This document shows positions 35,750 to 43,523 of a stretch of 64,000 nucleotides of DNA, in pieces. Below the pieces are notes generated by a model that had not been told where the DNA came from, made no database searches, and saw only the letters and a list, made by a program, of their open reading frames with translations. Within the stretch, counting starts at the first letter, position 1; every line of letters starts with the position of its first letter. Location of the stretch: assembly GCF_900100705.1 (NCBI RefSeq), contig NZ_FNCH01000011.1:62001-126000 (forward strand), in the 5' to 3' direction. Position numbers and translations under genes: made by a program. This stretch comes from Pedobacter terrae. Lineage in GTDB: Bacteria; Bacteroidota; Bacteroidia; Sphingobacteriales; Sphingobacteriaceae.

Positions 35750-37384
35750 TTAATCTTCTGCTAAAAATGGGTAACGATAATCAGTCGGAGGATTAAAAGT
35801 TTCTTTAATGGTACGTGGAGAAACCCAACGCAATAAATTAATCATTGCCCCGGCTTTATCATTGGTACCTGATCCTCTTGCTCCACCAAATGGTTGTTGT
35901 CCAACTACAGCACCTGTACATTTGTCGTTAATGTAAAAATTACCAGCAGAGTTGCGTAAGGCATAACTGGCTTTTTCTATAGCATATCTATCTTGTGATA
36001 AAATAGCTCCTGTTAAGGCATAGGGTGAAGTGGTGTCGATTATTTCTAAAATCTGGTCAAATTTCTGATCTTCATATACGTAAACAGATAATACCGGACC
36101 AAAGAGTTCTTCACACATGGTGGTATATTTCGGATTGTCAACCACTAAAACAGTAGGTTCGATGAAATAACCTTTGCTCTTATCATAGTTGCCACCGGCA
36201 ATAACTTCTACTCCTGTGTCTTGTTTAGCCTGATCGATATATTTAGCCAATTTATCAAAAGAACGCTCATCAATAACGGCATTAATAAAGTTACCGAAAT
36301 CTTCTGTTCCACCTATTTTAAATGATGCTAAATCTCTGATCATTAATTTTTTAATCTCCGGCCACAGACTTTTCGGGATATACGTACGGCTGGCTGCAGA
36401 ACATTTTTGACCCTGATATTCGAAAGCACCCCTCACAATTGCAGTAACCGAAGCAGCAATATCTGCACTTGGGTGAACCAGGATAAAATCTTTACCACCA
36501 GTTTCTCCAACAATGCGTGGATATGATTTGTATTTATGGATGTTTGTTCCGATGGTTTTCCAGATTTCCTGAAAAACTTTTGTCGATCCGGTAAAGTGGA
36601 TACCTGCAAAATCAGCATGATTAAAAACTACATCGCCAACTTCAGGTCCGTCTGCAAAAATAAGATTAATTACGCCGTCAGGTAAGCCTGCTTCGCGGAA
36701 AACCTGCATAATTACATTAGCGGCATAAACTTGCGTATCGGCAGGTTTCCAAACCACAACATTGCCCATCATGGCTACACAAGCAGGTAAATTACCAGCA
36801 ATGGCAGTAAAGTTGAAAGGAGTTAAAGCAAATATAAAACCCTCTAAAGGTCGCTGTTCCGTTCTGTTCCACATGCCATTTGGGGATACCGGTGGCTGCT
36901 GACCATAAATATCCTGCATATAACTTACATTAAAACGTAAGAAATCTACCAGTTCGCAGGCAGCATCAATTTCAGCCTGATAAGCATTTTTACTTTGCCC
37001 AAGCATGGTTGCCGCATTAATTTGGTAGCGGTATTTCGTAGCAAACAAATCAGCAGCTTTCATAAAAATAGCAGCTCTATGTTCCCAAGCTAAAGCTTCC
37101 CAATCTGCTTTGGCAGCCAAAGCAGCATCTATGGCTTCTTTTACATGGCCTTTATCGCCATAACTAAAGGTAGCCAGTACATGTTGATGATCGTGTGGAG
37201 CTACAACTTTCTTTTTATTTTTAGTATGTACTTCTTTTCCGCCAATAAACATCGGTATATCCAATTGTTTAGCACGCGCCTCGGCAATAGCCTCTTTTAA
37301 AAGCGAACGCTCTTTTGTGCCTGGTGCATAGCTATTAATGGGCTCGTTAACCGGGGTAGGTACGTTAAAAAATCCTTTAAGCAT
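35750..37384 (-). CDS. pruA: L-glutamate gamma-semialdehyde dehydrogenase (proline catabolism)
   Basis: This 544-residue aldehyde dehydrogenase oxidises the P5C/glutamate-semialdehyde product of proline dehydrogenase to glutamate with NAD. It has the general base Glu294 (VGETGGKD) and catalytic Cys328 (GQKCSAAS), the cofactor motif FTGSTKV and PFGGARGSGTNDKAG near the end. The N-terminus (NVPTPVNEPINSYAPGTKER) matches the stand-alone PruA group rather than the PutA fusion. No proline dehydrogenase gene is adjacent. Confidence 0.95.
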   Translation of the reverse strand: MLKGFFNVPTPVNEPINSYAPGTKERSLLKEAIAEARAKQLDIPMFIGGKEVHTKNKKKVVAPHDHQHVLATFSYGDKGHVKEAIDAALAAKADWEALAWEHRAAIFMKAADLFATKYRYQINAATMLGQSKNAYQAEIDAACELVDFLRFNVSYMQDIYGQQPPVSPNGMWNRTEQRPLEGFIFALTPFNFTAIAGNLPACVAMMGNVVVWKPADTQVYAANVIMQVFREAGLPDGVINLIFADGPEVGDVVFNHADFAGIHFTGSTKVFQEIWKTIGTNIHKYKSYPRIVGETGGKDFILVHPSADIAASVTAIVRGAFEYQGQKCSAASRTYIPKSLWPEIKKLMIRDLASFKIGGTEDFGNFINAVIDERSFDKLAKYIDQAKQDTGVEVIAGGNYDKSKGYFIEPTVLVVDNPKYTTMCEELFGPVLSVYVYEDQKFDQILEIIDTTSPYALTGAILSQDRYAIEKASYALRNSAGNFYINDKCTGAVVGQQPFGGARGSGTNDKAGAMINLLRWVSPRTIKETFNPPTDYRYPFLAED

Positions 37385-37406
37385 ATTTTATTTTTTATGA
37401 TTTGTG

Positions 37407-37414
37407 CAAAGATA
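37407..37414 (-). promoter_or_regulatory. -7 promoter box of pruA
   Basis: The minus strand reads TATCTTTG, an exact TAnnTTTG match, 22 bases before the start codon at 37384. Confidence 0.65.
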
Positions 37415-37567
37415 ACGCTTTTTGGGGAAGGCCATTCCATTATTCTGTAAAGAAAACGGGGTAAACGCTCCACTGTTTAATGGAACGATCATATAAGTTG
37501 ATGATAGATTTATTATGGTTAAACTTTGGTTGTTTTAAGTTGTGTCTGTTATTACTAACTGTTTGTG

Positions 37568-37760
37568 GTGTCAGTTGTTGCTAACTGACACTTATTCTTC
37601 TCTTTTTCAATAACTTGTTAAGTTTTTCATGGAACTAATCCTAACCTTTAATCAGGATCTATTTTGTGTATAGGTTTTAAGATCCCCGCCTGCGCGAGGA
37701 TGATGGATGAAGGAAGAACAGTAAATTTATTGTGGTTTCGGTTGTTACCAACTGACACTT
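37568..37760. repeat. GTGTCAG-type hairpin repeats
   Basis: GTGTCAGTT (37568-37576) pairs with AACTGACAC (37583-37591). At 37740-37760 a decayed copy reads GGTTGTTACCAACTGACACTT. The same family is at 14774-14860. Confidence 0.6.
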
Positions 37761-37790
37761 ATCTGCCATTACAAGGAAAAAAAGTAATTT

Positions 37791-38246
37791 TTAATACACC
37801 AAAGCCAAATACTGCCCATGATGGCTCACACTACCAGGTTTGGTGCTTTTGTAATCATCTGGGTGATCAGGTAATTCGTAAATAGCTACTTTAATTTTTT
37901 CCAATTTACCATAAACAGGAGCAGCTATCGTATGTATAAAAGCTGTTTGCAAATTGCTTTTAGTGAAATAGATGCTATCGTTGATGTTTACCGCTCCATA
38001 GCTGTTTGTATGGATGGTACAGCTTAAACTTTTGGGTGCAAAATCCCGGATGCCCGTTTTGCGGTTATGAATTTTATAGGCCGATTCTTTCATGCTCCAT
38101 AACAGCCAGACCATTTCATCAGGATTATTTGCCGAGGTAATCAATAACTGCTCTCCAATAGTAAAAATTTTATCTAGGTAATTTTTACGTCGCCAGTTGC
38201 TTTGGATTTTAGCCAGATTTAGGTCAACAATATCATTGCCCAGCAT
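37791..38246 (-). CDS. 4'-phosphopantetheinyl transferase (AcpS/Sfp superfamily)
   Basis: This 151-residue enzyme would move phosphopantetheine from CoA to the acyl carrier protein encoded just upstream. Motif GNDIVDL (3-9) supplies the Mg-binding Asp, and WSMKESAYK (50-58) has the Glu and Lys of the WSxKEA signature. The C-terminal SHHGQYLALVY is family-like. It is a short single-unit form. It overlaps the carrier protein gene by 14 bp and is the last gene of a seven-gene operon, so it is probably dedicated to that carrier. Confidence 0.88.
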   Translation of the reverse strand: MLGNDIVDLNLAKIQSNWRRKNYLDKIFTIGEQLLITSANNPDEMVWLLWSMKESAYKIHNRKTGIRDFAPKSLSCTIHTNSYGAVNINDSIYFTKSNLQTAFIHTIAAPVYGKLEKIKVAIYELPDHPDDYKSTKPGSVSHHGQYLALVY

Positions 38247-38496
38247 TCGCTTCCAGTTTTTGGGCTATAATTTCAGTCGTAGCTTTTACCGTAAGCATTT
38301 TAGCCATCGAATCATTATCTATTTCGATGTTGAATTTTTCTTCAACATCCAGCACAATATCAACCAGGTTGGCCGAATTTATTTTTAAATCATTTATAAA
38401 ATCGGTGTTTTCATCTATATGCGCCAGGGCAGTTACCTCTTCACTGTAAGGTTCGATAATTGTTTTCAGGGCTTCAATAATTTCTTCTTTATTCAT
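38233..38496 (-). CDS. acyl carrier protein of the polyketide operon
   Basis: This is an 87-residue acyl carrier protein from the ATG at 38496; the farther upstream frame extends into the ketosynthase gene without homology. Helix 1 (EEIIEALKTIIEPY) and helix 3 are normal. The carrier serine is Ser41 in DLKINSANLVD, where most carriers have DSL, so the motif is divergent but the serine is present. It overlaps the ketosynthase gene by 8 bp and the phosphopantetheinyl transferase gene by 14 bp. It likely holds the acyl chain that the ketosynthase and dehydratase build. Confidence 0.85.
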   Translation of the reverse strand: MNKEEIIEALKTIIEPYSEEVTALAHIDENTDFINDLKINSANLVDIVLDVEEKFNIEIDNDSMAKMLTVKATTEIIAQKLEANAGQ

Positions 38497-39766
38497 GGGG
38501 ATACTTTTTAAAAATAACACAGGCGTTAATGTCGCCAAAACCAAAACTGGCTTTCACTAAAATATTAATAGGTTGATGAATTAGGGTTTGCGGAATGCAT
38601 TTAGTATCAATTAAATTGGTAATTTCAGGGTTTAAGTCTTCACAATTAATATTGGGGAAAATAAAGCCCTCCGAAAGCTCCAGTATCGAAGCCACACATT
38701 CTATACTTCCTGAGGCTGCAATACAATGGCCAATCATACCCTTTAAAGAGTTGATATATGGAAAACTATCATCTGGTAACGCTAAGGCTACTTTCCAGTT
38801 TTCTATTTCGAGTGCATCTTTGCTTGTTGCGGTAAGATGGCCGTTAATCACGTCGATTTCATGTGCCTCAATACCCGCATTTTTCAATGCAACCTGGATA
38901 CAGCGTTGTACTGCAGTAGGGTTTGGTGCCGTCATAGTGCCTAAGCCTCGTTGACCGCCCGAATTGACATGACCGCCACACACTTCAGCATAAATTTTAG
39001 CTTTTCTAGCCAATGCGCTTTCAAGCGATTCTAATACCAAAGCACCAGCGCCGCTTCCGGGTACGAAACCACTTGCTGTGGCACTCATTGGCCGGCTACC
39101 TTTTTCAGGATCGTGGTTATGTTTAAACGTGCAAACCTTCATGGCATCAAAACCACCCCAAATATAAGGTCCGCTGTCGCTGGTACTCCCGGCCAGCATT
39201 ATGGTGGCCTGGCCTGTTTTAATTCTTTCGTACGCCATCAATATACTTTCAGCGCCTGTTGCGCAGGCAGAAGAATTGGTACTTACCTGGTTGCCCAAGC
39301 CAAGTTTACCGCTGATAAAAGCGCTTACGCCACTGGCCATGGTTTGTATCACAACTGAACTGCCCAGTTTTTTAATTTCGAGCGCATCTATTTTGTTAAT
39401 TGCCCATCTAAATTTATCAATACCAGAGGTACCGGTTCCGAAAATGGTGCCACTATCCCAATCGGGTTCGTTATTATTTTCGATGGTTAAACCTGCATCC
39501 TGCCAGGCATCCAAACCAGCAATAACGCCATATATAATGCCTGTACTGTTTAGGTTTCGTAATTCTAGCGGTGTAAAATATTGGCCGATTCGCTCATCGC
39601 TAAGCAGTGGCGTACCAGCTATCTGGCAAGAGAAGTTTAAGGCTTCCAGATCCGGCTGATGGCGGATGCCCGAAATGCCATTTTTTATGGCATCCGAAAA
39701 CTCATTAACAGTAGTGCCATTGGGTGCACAAACGCCTAAGCCGGTAATGACCACTCTATTATCCAT
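38489..39766 (-). CDS. beta-ketoacyl-ACP synthase (FabF-like) of the polyketide operon
   Basis: This 425-residue condensing enzyme elongates an acyl chain on the carrier protein. The catalytic triad is intact: Cys168 (NSSACATGAE), His310 (NGHLTATSKD) and His347 (MIGHCIAASG). The second motif differs from the usual NAHGTST, so it is a specialised type, not the housekeeping FabF. The C-terminus has FGFGDINACVIF. It overlaps the dehydratase gene and the carrier gene by 8 bp each. There is no chain-length-factor partner gene beside it. Confidence 0.9.
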   Translation of the reverse strand: MDNRVVITGLGVCAPNGTTVNEFSDAIKNGISGIRHQPDLEALNFSCQIAGTPLLSDERIGQYFTPLELRNLNSTGIIYGVIAGLDAWQDAGLTIENNNEPDWDSGTIFGTGTSGIDKFRWAINKIDALEIKKLGSSVVIQTMASGVSAFISGKLGLGNQVSTNSSACATGAESILMAYERIKTGQATIMLAGSTSDSGPYIWGGFDAMKVCTFKHNHDPEKGSRPMSATASGFVPGSGAGALVLESLESALARKAKIYAEVCGGHVNSGGQRGLGTMTAPNPTAVQRCIQVALKNAGIEAHEIDVINGHLTATSKDALEIENWKVALALPDDSFPYINSLKGMIGHCIAASGSIECVASILELSEGFIFPNINCEDLNPEITNLIDTKCIPQTLIHQPINILVKASFGFGDINACVIFKKYPHE

Positions 39767-40205
39767 TTTCTTTCGGAATTAACATGCCGGAAATATTTCC
39801 TTTGCAAACTACTTCTCCAGCTGCATTTTCCATTTTCACTTTGCAACTGAGTTTATTGAACCTAAAATACACTTTCTCGCTGGTAACCGTTACCTGTTCG
39901 CCTGGGCCAACTGGTTTTAAAAAATCAATAGCATTTGAAGTCATGGCTATGGCTATATTTTGATCAGTTTTAACCGCTCTGAGCAGGTAAATACCCAAAC
40001 AAACCAACCCGATCTGCGCCATGGTTTCAGTAAGAATTACTGCTGGTGTAAGCGGATAGTTTTTAAAATGCCCTTCGTAAAAAGGGAGGTCTTTAGCATA
40101 AGTATAAGTTCCCTTTACGCCATTTTCATCAAGGTGCAGCAACTCATCAACAAAAAGAAAAGGTTTGCCATAAGGCAATTGATCTAATATTTCTTGTGTA
40201 GTCAT
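39759..40205 (-). CDS. 3-hydroxyacyl-ACP dehydratase (FabZ/hot-dog fold) of the polyketide operon
   Basis: This 148-residue hot-dog enzyme would dehydrate a 3-hydroxyacyl carrier intermediate. I chose ATG 40205, because the frame to 40274 would overlap the polyketide synthase gene by 44 bp with no homologous sequence. It starts with PYGKPFLFVDELLH, and the catalytic dyad is His46 (EGHF) and Glu60 (LTETMAQIG). TPA replaces the more usual PGV before that helix. It overlaps the ketosynthase gene by 8 bp. Confidence 0.85.
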   Translation of the reverse strand: MTTQEILDQLPYGKPFLFVDELLHLDENGVKGTYTYAKDLPFYEGHFKNYPLTPAVILTETMAQIGLVCLGIYLLRAVKTDQNIAIAMTSNAIDFLKPVGPGEQVTVTSEKVYFRFNKLSCKVKMENAAGEVVCKGNISGMLIPKENG

Positions 40206-40230
40206 GAGTGGGTGATCGAATGCATAAGTG

Positions 40231-41283
40231 TTACCATTGTAAAAGTATGCGTTGTGCTGAAAAACCCGGCCCAAAGCTTAACATCAGTCCTTTTTCTCCA
40301 GGCATTGGCTTTTTATCCATCATCCGCTCCAAAACATAAAGAACCGTTGCACTGCTCATGTTTCCATAAAGCCTTAATACTTCTTTTGTATCGTTTATAT
40401 TTTTGCCGAGCTGCCCAAACAATTCCTCAACAGTTTGGATAATTTTTTTTCCTCCCGGATGGAAGATCAAATGATCTATATCGTTAATTTCGAATCCGTT
40501 TTTTTTCAAAAATGGGTGGATGATAGTGGGGAAATGATTGGCAATGGTTTCCGGAACGGCCACATCCAGTACCATTTGCAGTCCGGTATTAGTGAGTTTA
40601 AACCCCATCATCTCTTCCGCATCATAAAAGTGGTACATTTCTTCGGCCAAAATTTCTGGTCCGCTATCTCCTTCATCCGAGCTTAATAACACACAGGCAG
40701 CGCCATCGCCAAATATGGCCGCACTTACAATGTTAGCCATCGAAAAATCGTTTAACTGAAAGGTTGCTGTGGGCGATTCTACCGCAATCACTGCTGCGCG
40801 TTTGCCTGGATTTGCTTTCAGAAAATTCTTGGCGTAAATCATACCCGATACACCAGCCGCGCAACCCATTTCGGTTACGGGTAAACGAATAATATCCTGA
40901 CGGAGTTTGAGCAGATTGATCAGATAGGCATCTAAAGAAGGGATCATAATTCCCGTGCAGCTTACGGTAATAATGTAATCCAGATCCTGCGCCTGCCAGT
41001 TGGCTTTTTCGAGCGCAGTTTCCAGGCATTTGGCTCCCAGCTTTATGCTTTCGCGCACATAAATATGGTTTCGTTCCTCAAAGCTTAAATCACTAAAAAC
41101 ATCTTCGGGCGACATGATCGAGTATCTTTTATCTACTGCGGCACCTTCGAAAATCTTTTTCACCTTTCTGATAAAACGATCGTCCTGGTCTTTTAGCCAA
41201 ACATCTAAAAATGGCAAAATGTCTTCGGTTGACCGCCAATACTCTGGTAAGGCTTTACTTACTGCTTTTATGGTTACGCTCAT
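40231..41283 (-). CDS. type III polyketide synthase (chalcone/stilbene synthase superfamily)
   Basis: This 350-residue homodimeric ketosynthase of the chalcone-synthase superfamily uses CoA or carrier-bound starters plus malonyl units and cyclises the product. The triad is Cys141 (TEMGCAAG), His275 (LIFHPGGKK) and Asn308 (YGNMSS). GFGPG-type end loop reads SFGPGFSAQRILLQW. Bacterial relatives make alkylpyrones, alkylresorcinols or naphthoquinone precursors. It starts within the methyltransferase gene end by a 4-bp overlap (ATGA type). The hydrophobic starter specificity is not readable from sequence, but the neighbouring carrier-based genes suggest a long acyl starter. Confidence 0.93.
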   Translation of the reverse strand: MSVTIKAVSKALPEYWRSTEDILPFLDVWLKDQDDRFIRKVKKIFEGAAVDKRYSIMSPEDVFSDLSFEERNHIYVRESIKLGAKCLETALEKANWQAQDLDYIITVSCTGIMIPSLDAYLINLLKLRQDIIRLPVTEMGCAAGVSGMIYAKNFLKANPGKRAAVIAVESPTATFQLNDFSMANIVSAAIFGDGAACVLLSSDEGDSGPEILAEEMYHFYDAEEMMGFKLTNTGLQMVLDVAVPETIANHFPTIIHPFLKKNGFEINDIDHLIFHPGGKKIIQTVEELFGQLGKNINDTKEVLRLYGNMSSATVLYVLERMMDKKPMPGEKGLMLSFGPGFSAQRILLQW

Positions 41284-41993
41284 GTTATTTTAATTATCCA
41301 TTGGTAGCGGAAAGCCCATTTCCATTTTATTGAACTTGATTTTACGCCTAATTGTTTGGTGTATTTTAGCAAGTCTGCTCTTTTAAATCCACGTAAAATG
41401 GAGATTAGTCCATCTTCTCTCGACATATCATTTAACCGAAAAACATAACACAGCGCTTTAAACAGGTAATAGGCTATTGCACTTCGTTGCAGGTCGTTTA
41501 TTACGATGCCCATTGTTGCCGATCTTTTAAAATTGGTTAACAGATCAATAATTTCGTCATCTTTAAAATGATGGAGCGTTAACGTACAAAGCATAATATC
41601 GCAAGGTTCTGTTTTACTTAAATCATCAAAAATGTCGGTACAGGCATAAGTGATATTAGGGTAATTGGTAGATAAACTTTGCGCATGATTGATGGTGAAG
41701 TTATTGGCATCTATTCCTTTTAAAATAAAATGCAAACCTTGTTTTTTTGCATAATCGGCCAGGGTGCGTAACATATCTCCGTTTCCACAACCAATATCGG
41801 TAATACGTATAATCTGATCGGATGGTTTGCTGTCTATTAAATTTTTGACACCTTCGACTGTAACCTTATTACCACCAAGAAGTTGGTTAATACTGGCTAT
41901 TTTATCAAGGGCATCGCGTAAAATTTCACCTTCCATGGCGAAATCATCCATAATTTCTGGTGCTGTGCTTCTAAATGTGGTATCTACTGGCAT
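41280..41993 (-). CDS. class I SAM-dependent methyltransferase of the polyketide operon
   Basis: This 237-residue methyltransferase has motif I RITDIGCGNGDMLR (about 63-76), an acidic loop GIDANNFT and LCTLTLHHFKDDE as motif IV. The substrate is probably the aromatic or pyrone product of the adjacent type III synthase (O- or C-methylation), by comparison with operons that join such a synthase, a methyltransferase and a flavin monooxygenase. It overlaps the neighbouring genes by 1 and 4 bp, so it is translationally coupled. Confidence 0.87.
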   Translation of the reverse strand: MPVDTTFRSTAPEIMDDFAMEGEILRDALDKIASINQLLGGNKVTVEGVKNLIDSKPSDQIIRITDIGCGNGDMLRTLADYAKKQGLHFILKGIDANNFTINHAQSLSTNYPNITYACTDIFDDLSKTEPCDIMLCTLTLHHFKDDEIIDLLTNFKRSATMGIVINDLQRSAIAYYLFKALCYVFRLNDMSREDGLISILRGFKRADLLKYTKQLGVKSSSIKWKWAFRYQWIIKIT

Positions 41994-43123
41994 TATGATG
42001 AAATTGTGATGGGCTTGCCATGTGTTTGTTTAATTATGGTTTGGAGGAGGAAAGGCATTTTTATCAATGTATTGATCGCTAAACTTTCAAATCTGGTGTT
42101 CCTCAGCAAAGTGGCTAACATTCTTCCCATTTTTAACCGGTTTCTAAATTCGTTGTTCCAGTTTGCAGTATAAATTTCTTCCAGTGCCTCTCGAGAACTG
42201 ATTTTGCCTTTAATCTTTTGATGCAAAAGTTCTGAAGCGATTTTGGCCGCTTGAATGGCCATGGCCATACCGTTACCGCAAAGCGGATGGATTAAGCCTG
42301 CAGTGTCGCCAACCATTAAAATTTGGTTATACACAGGTTCTTTACGCTCAAAAGAAACCTGACTGATGGTTAACGGAGCATCAAATAAACTGGTGGCATT
42401 TTCTAAAATATTCTTCAAATACCTGTTTTTATATAATACGTTCTCCTGGAATGCGATTAAGTTTTTATGTTTTTTGAACCGCTCATAATTCGCAAGATAA
42501 CAGACGTTCACACGATTATCTTCAACTTTTGAAACGCCACAATAACCGCCTTCAAAATTGTGCAGGCTAACGAGATTATTTGGAAAGGTAGTCTGGTAAT
42601 GTGCTTTAACGGCCAGATATGGAGATTGCTTGCCCATAAAACTCCGGTTTAGCTTCATATCAATGGACGATCTTTTTCCATATGCACCAATCACGTAAGG
42701 GGCATTAAAGGTGTGGTTTGTAGTGGCTACTGTAAATTGGCTATCGGCAAAATTTATTTCAACCACGCGATCATGAACGATGTTTACCTTTCTCCTGATC
42801 AGTTCGGAATACAAATAATAGTCAATAGTATACCTGCTCAAACCAAAACCACCCAGTGGCAATGTAGTCTGTATGCTTTTGCCAAGATTTGAAGTAAAAA
42901 GCAGTTCGCTGATAGACGTCGGTGCAAGGCTTTCAATATCCAGACCAAGCCATTCAAAATAGGGATTTACCTCGTTCGAAATATATTCACCACACACTTT
43001 ATGGTGGGGATAAGTATCTTTCTCGATTAACGTAACCACTAAACCCAACTTATTGAGGTGAAGTGCGGCTGTTAATCCTGCCAATCCACCCCCAATAATT
43101 AAAATTTCTGTTTCGGCCTGCAT
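41993..43123 (-). CDS. FAD-dependent oxidoreductase (geranylgeranyl reductase/monooxygenase-like)
   Basis: This 376-residue flavoprotein of the p-hydroxybenzoate hydroxylase/geranylgeranyl reductase fold has the dinucleotide motif ILIIGGGLAGL (8-18), then KVCGEYISNE (42-51), and the GD motif VGDTAGLIHPLCGNGMAMAI. In a pathway with a type III synthase it could hydroxylate the ring, as the flavin enzyme SrsC does in Streptomyces phenolic lipids, or reduce the side chain as its closest general homologues do. It is the first gene of the operon and overlaps the methyltransferase gene by one base. Confidence 0.88.
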   Translation of the reverse strand: MQAETEILIIGGGLAGLTAALHLNKLGLVVTLIEKDTYPHHKVCGEYISNEVNPYFEWLGLDIESLAPTSISELLFTSNLGKSIQTTLPLGGFGLSRYTIDYYLYSELIRRKVNIVHDRVVEINFADSQFTVATTNHTFNAPYVIGAYGKRSSIDMKLNRSFMGKQSPYLAVKAHYQTTFPNNLVSLHNFEGGYCGVSKVEDNRVNVCYLANYERFKKHKNLIAFQENVLYKNRYLKNILENATSLFDAPLTISQVSFERKEPVYNQILMVGDTAGLIHPLCGNGMAMAIQAAKIASELLHQKIKGKISSREALEEIYTANWNNEFRNRLKMGRMLATLLRNTRFESLAINTLIKMPFLLQTIIKQTHGKPITISS

Positions 43124-43523
43124 AAAATAAGATGGAACACTAATATAACGAATTAATAAGGGCTTTGTTCCGTGTGTGTGTTTTTAACCACAGCGGGAGT
43201 GGAGAAAAAAAACTGAGGATACCGTGTCGGCTGTGCGATGTGCTCGCGTGGTGTTGGGTGTTACCCTCTGGTTCAGCGTACTATCTGATGTTACCATTTG
43301 AAAGGAATATTATCATTTTAGGTTCAAAACCTTTAATAGCAGCAGTGCCAGTTTTGATTAAACGGGATCCGATAGTTATCGAATGCAGCGGTATACTTTT
43401 GTTTTCCTTCAAAACCAAAAGATTTAGCGGAAAGTCCGACTCACATTAATAATAGTTACAGACACTGCTTTCCTCATAACCTGATGAAATTTAATCAGGC
43501 TTAGGTTTCATATAACCGTTAGC
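43124..43523. other. gene-free region upstream of the polyketide operon
   Basis: No promoter box is clear. The region ends in a repeat copy at 43355-43445. A short plus-strand frame here (43165-43449) has no signal or homology and is taken as chance. Confidence 0.45.
43355..43445. repeat. dispersed intergenic repeat, copy 4 (partial)
   Basis: GCAGCGGTATACTTTTG, a spacer, then ACCAAAAGATTTAGCGGA match the second half of the copy at 30395-30620. Upstream, TTAAACGGGATCCGATAG resembles the ATAAACCCGATA block near 7820. Confidence 0.6.

Larger units (their letters stand above)
37385..37790. other. gene-free region between pruA and the polyketide operon end
   Basis: It contains the pruA -7 box at its left and two GTGTCAG-type hairpins (37568-37591 and 37740-37760). 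An apparent plus-strand frame here (37664-37885) overlaps the phosphopantetheinyl transferase end and is not credible. Confidence 0.5.

Noticed and set aside
37664..37885. Plus-strand 73-residue frame
   Set aside because: It overlaps the phosphopantetheinyl transferase gene on the other strand and a hairpin repeat, with no protein features.
40206..40274. N-terminal extension of the dehydratase gene
   Set aside because: It would overlap the type III synthase gene by 44 bp and has no hot-dog family sequence.
43165..43449. Plus-strand 94-residue frame upstream of the polyketide operon
   Set aside because: No homology or signal peptide, and it overlaps a dispersed repeat.
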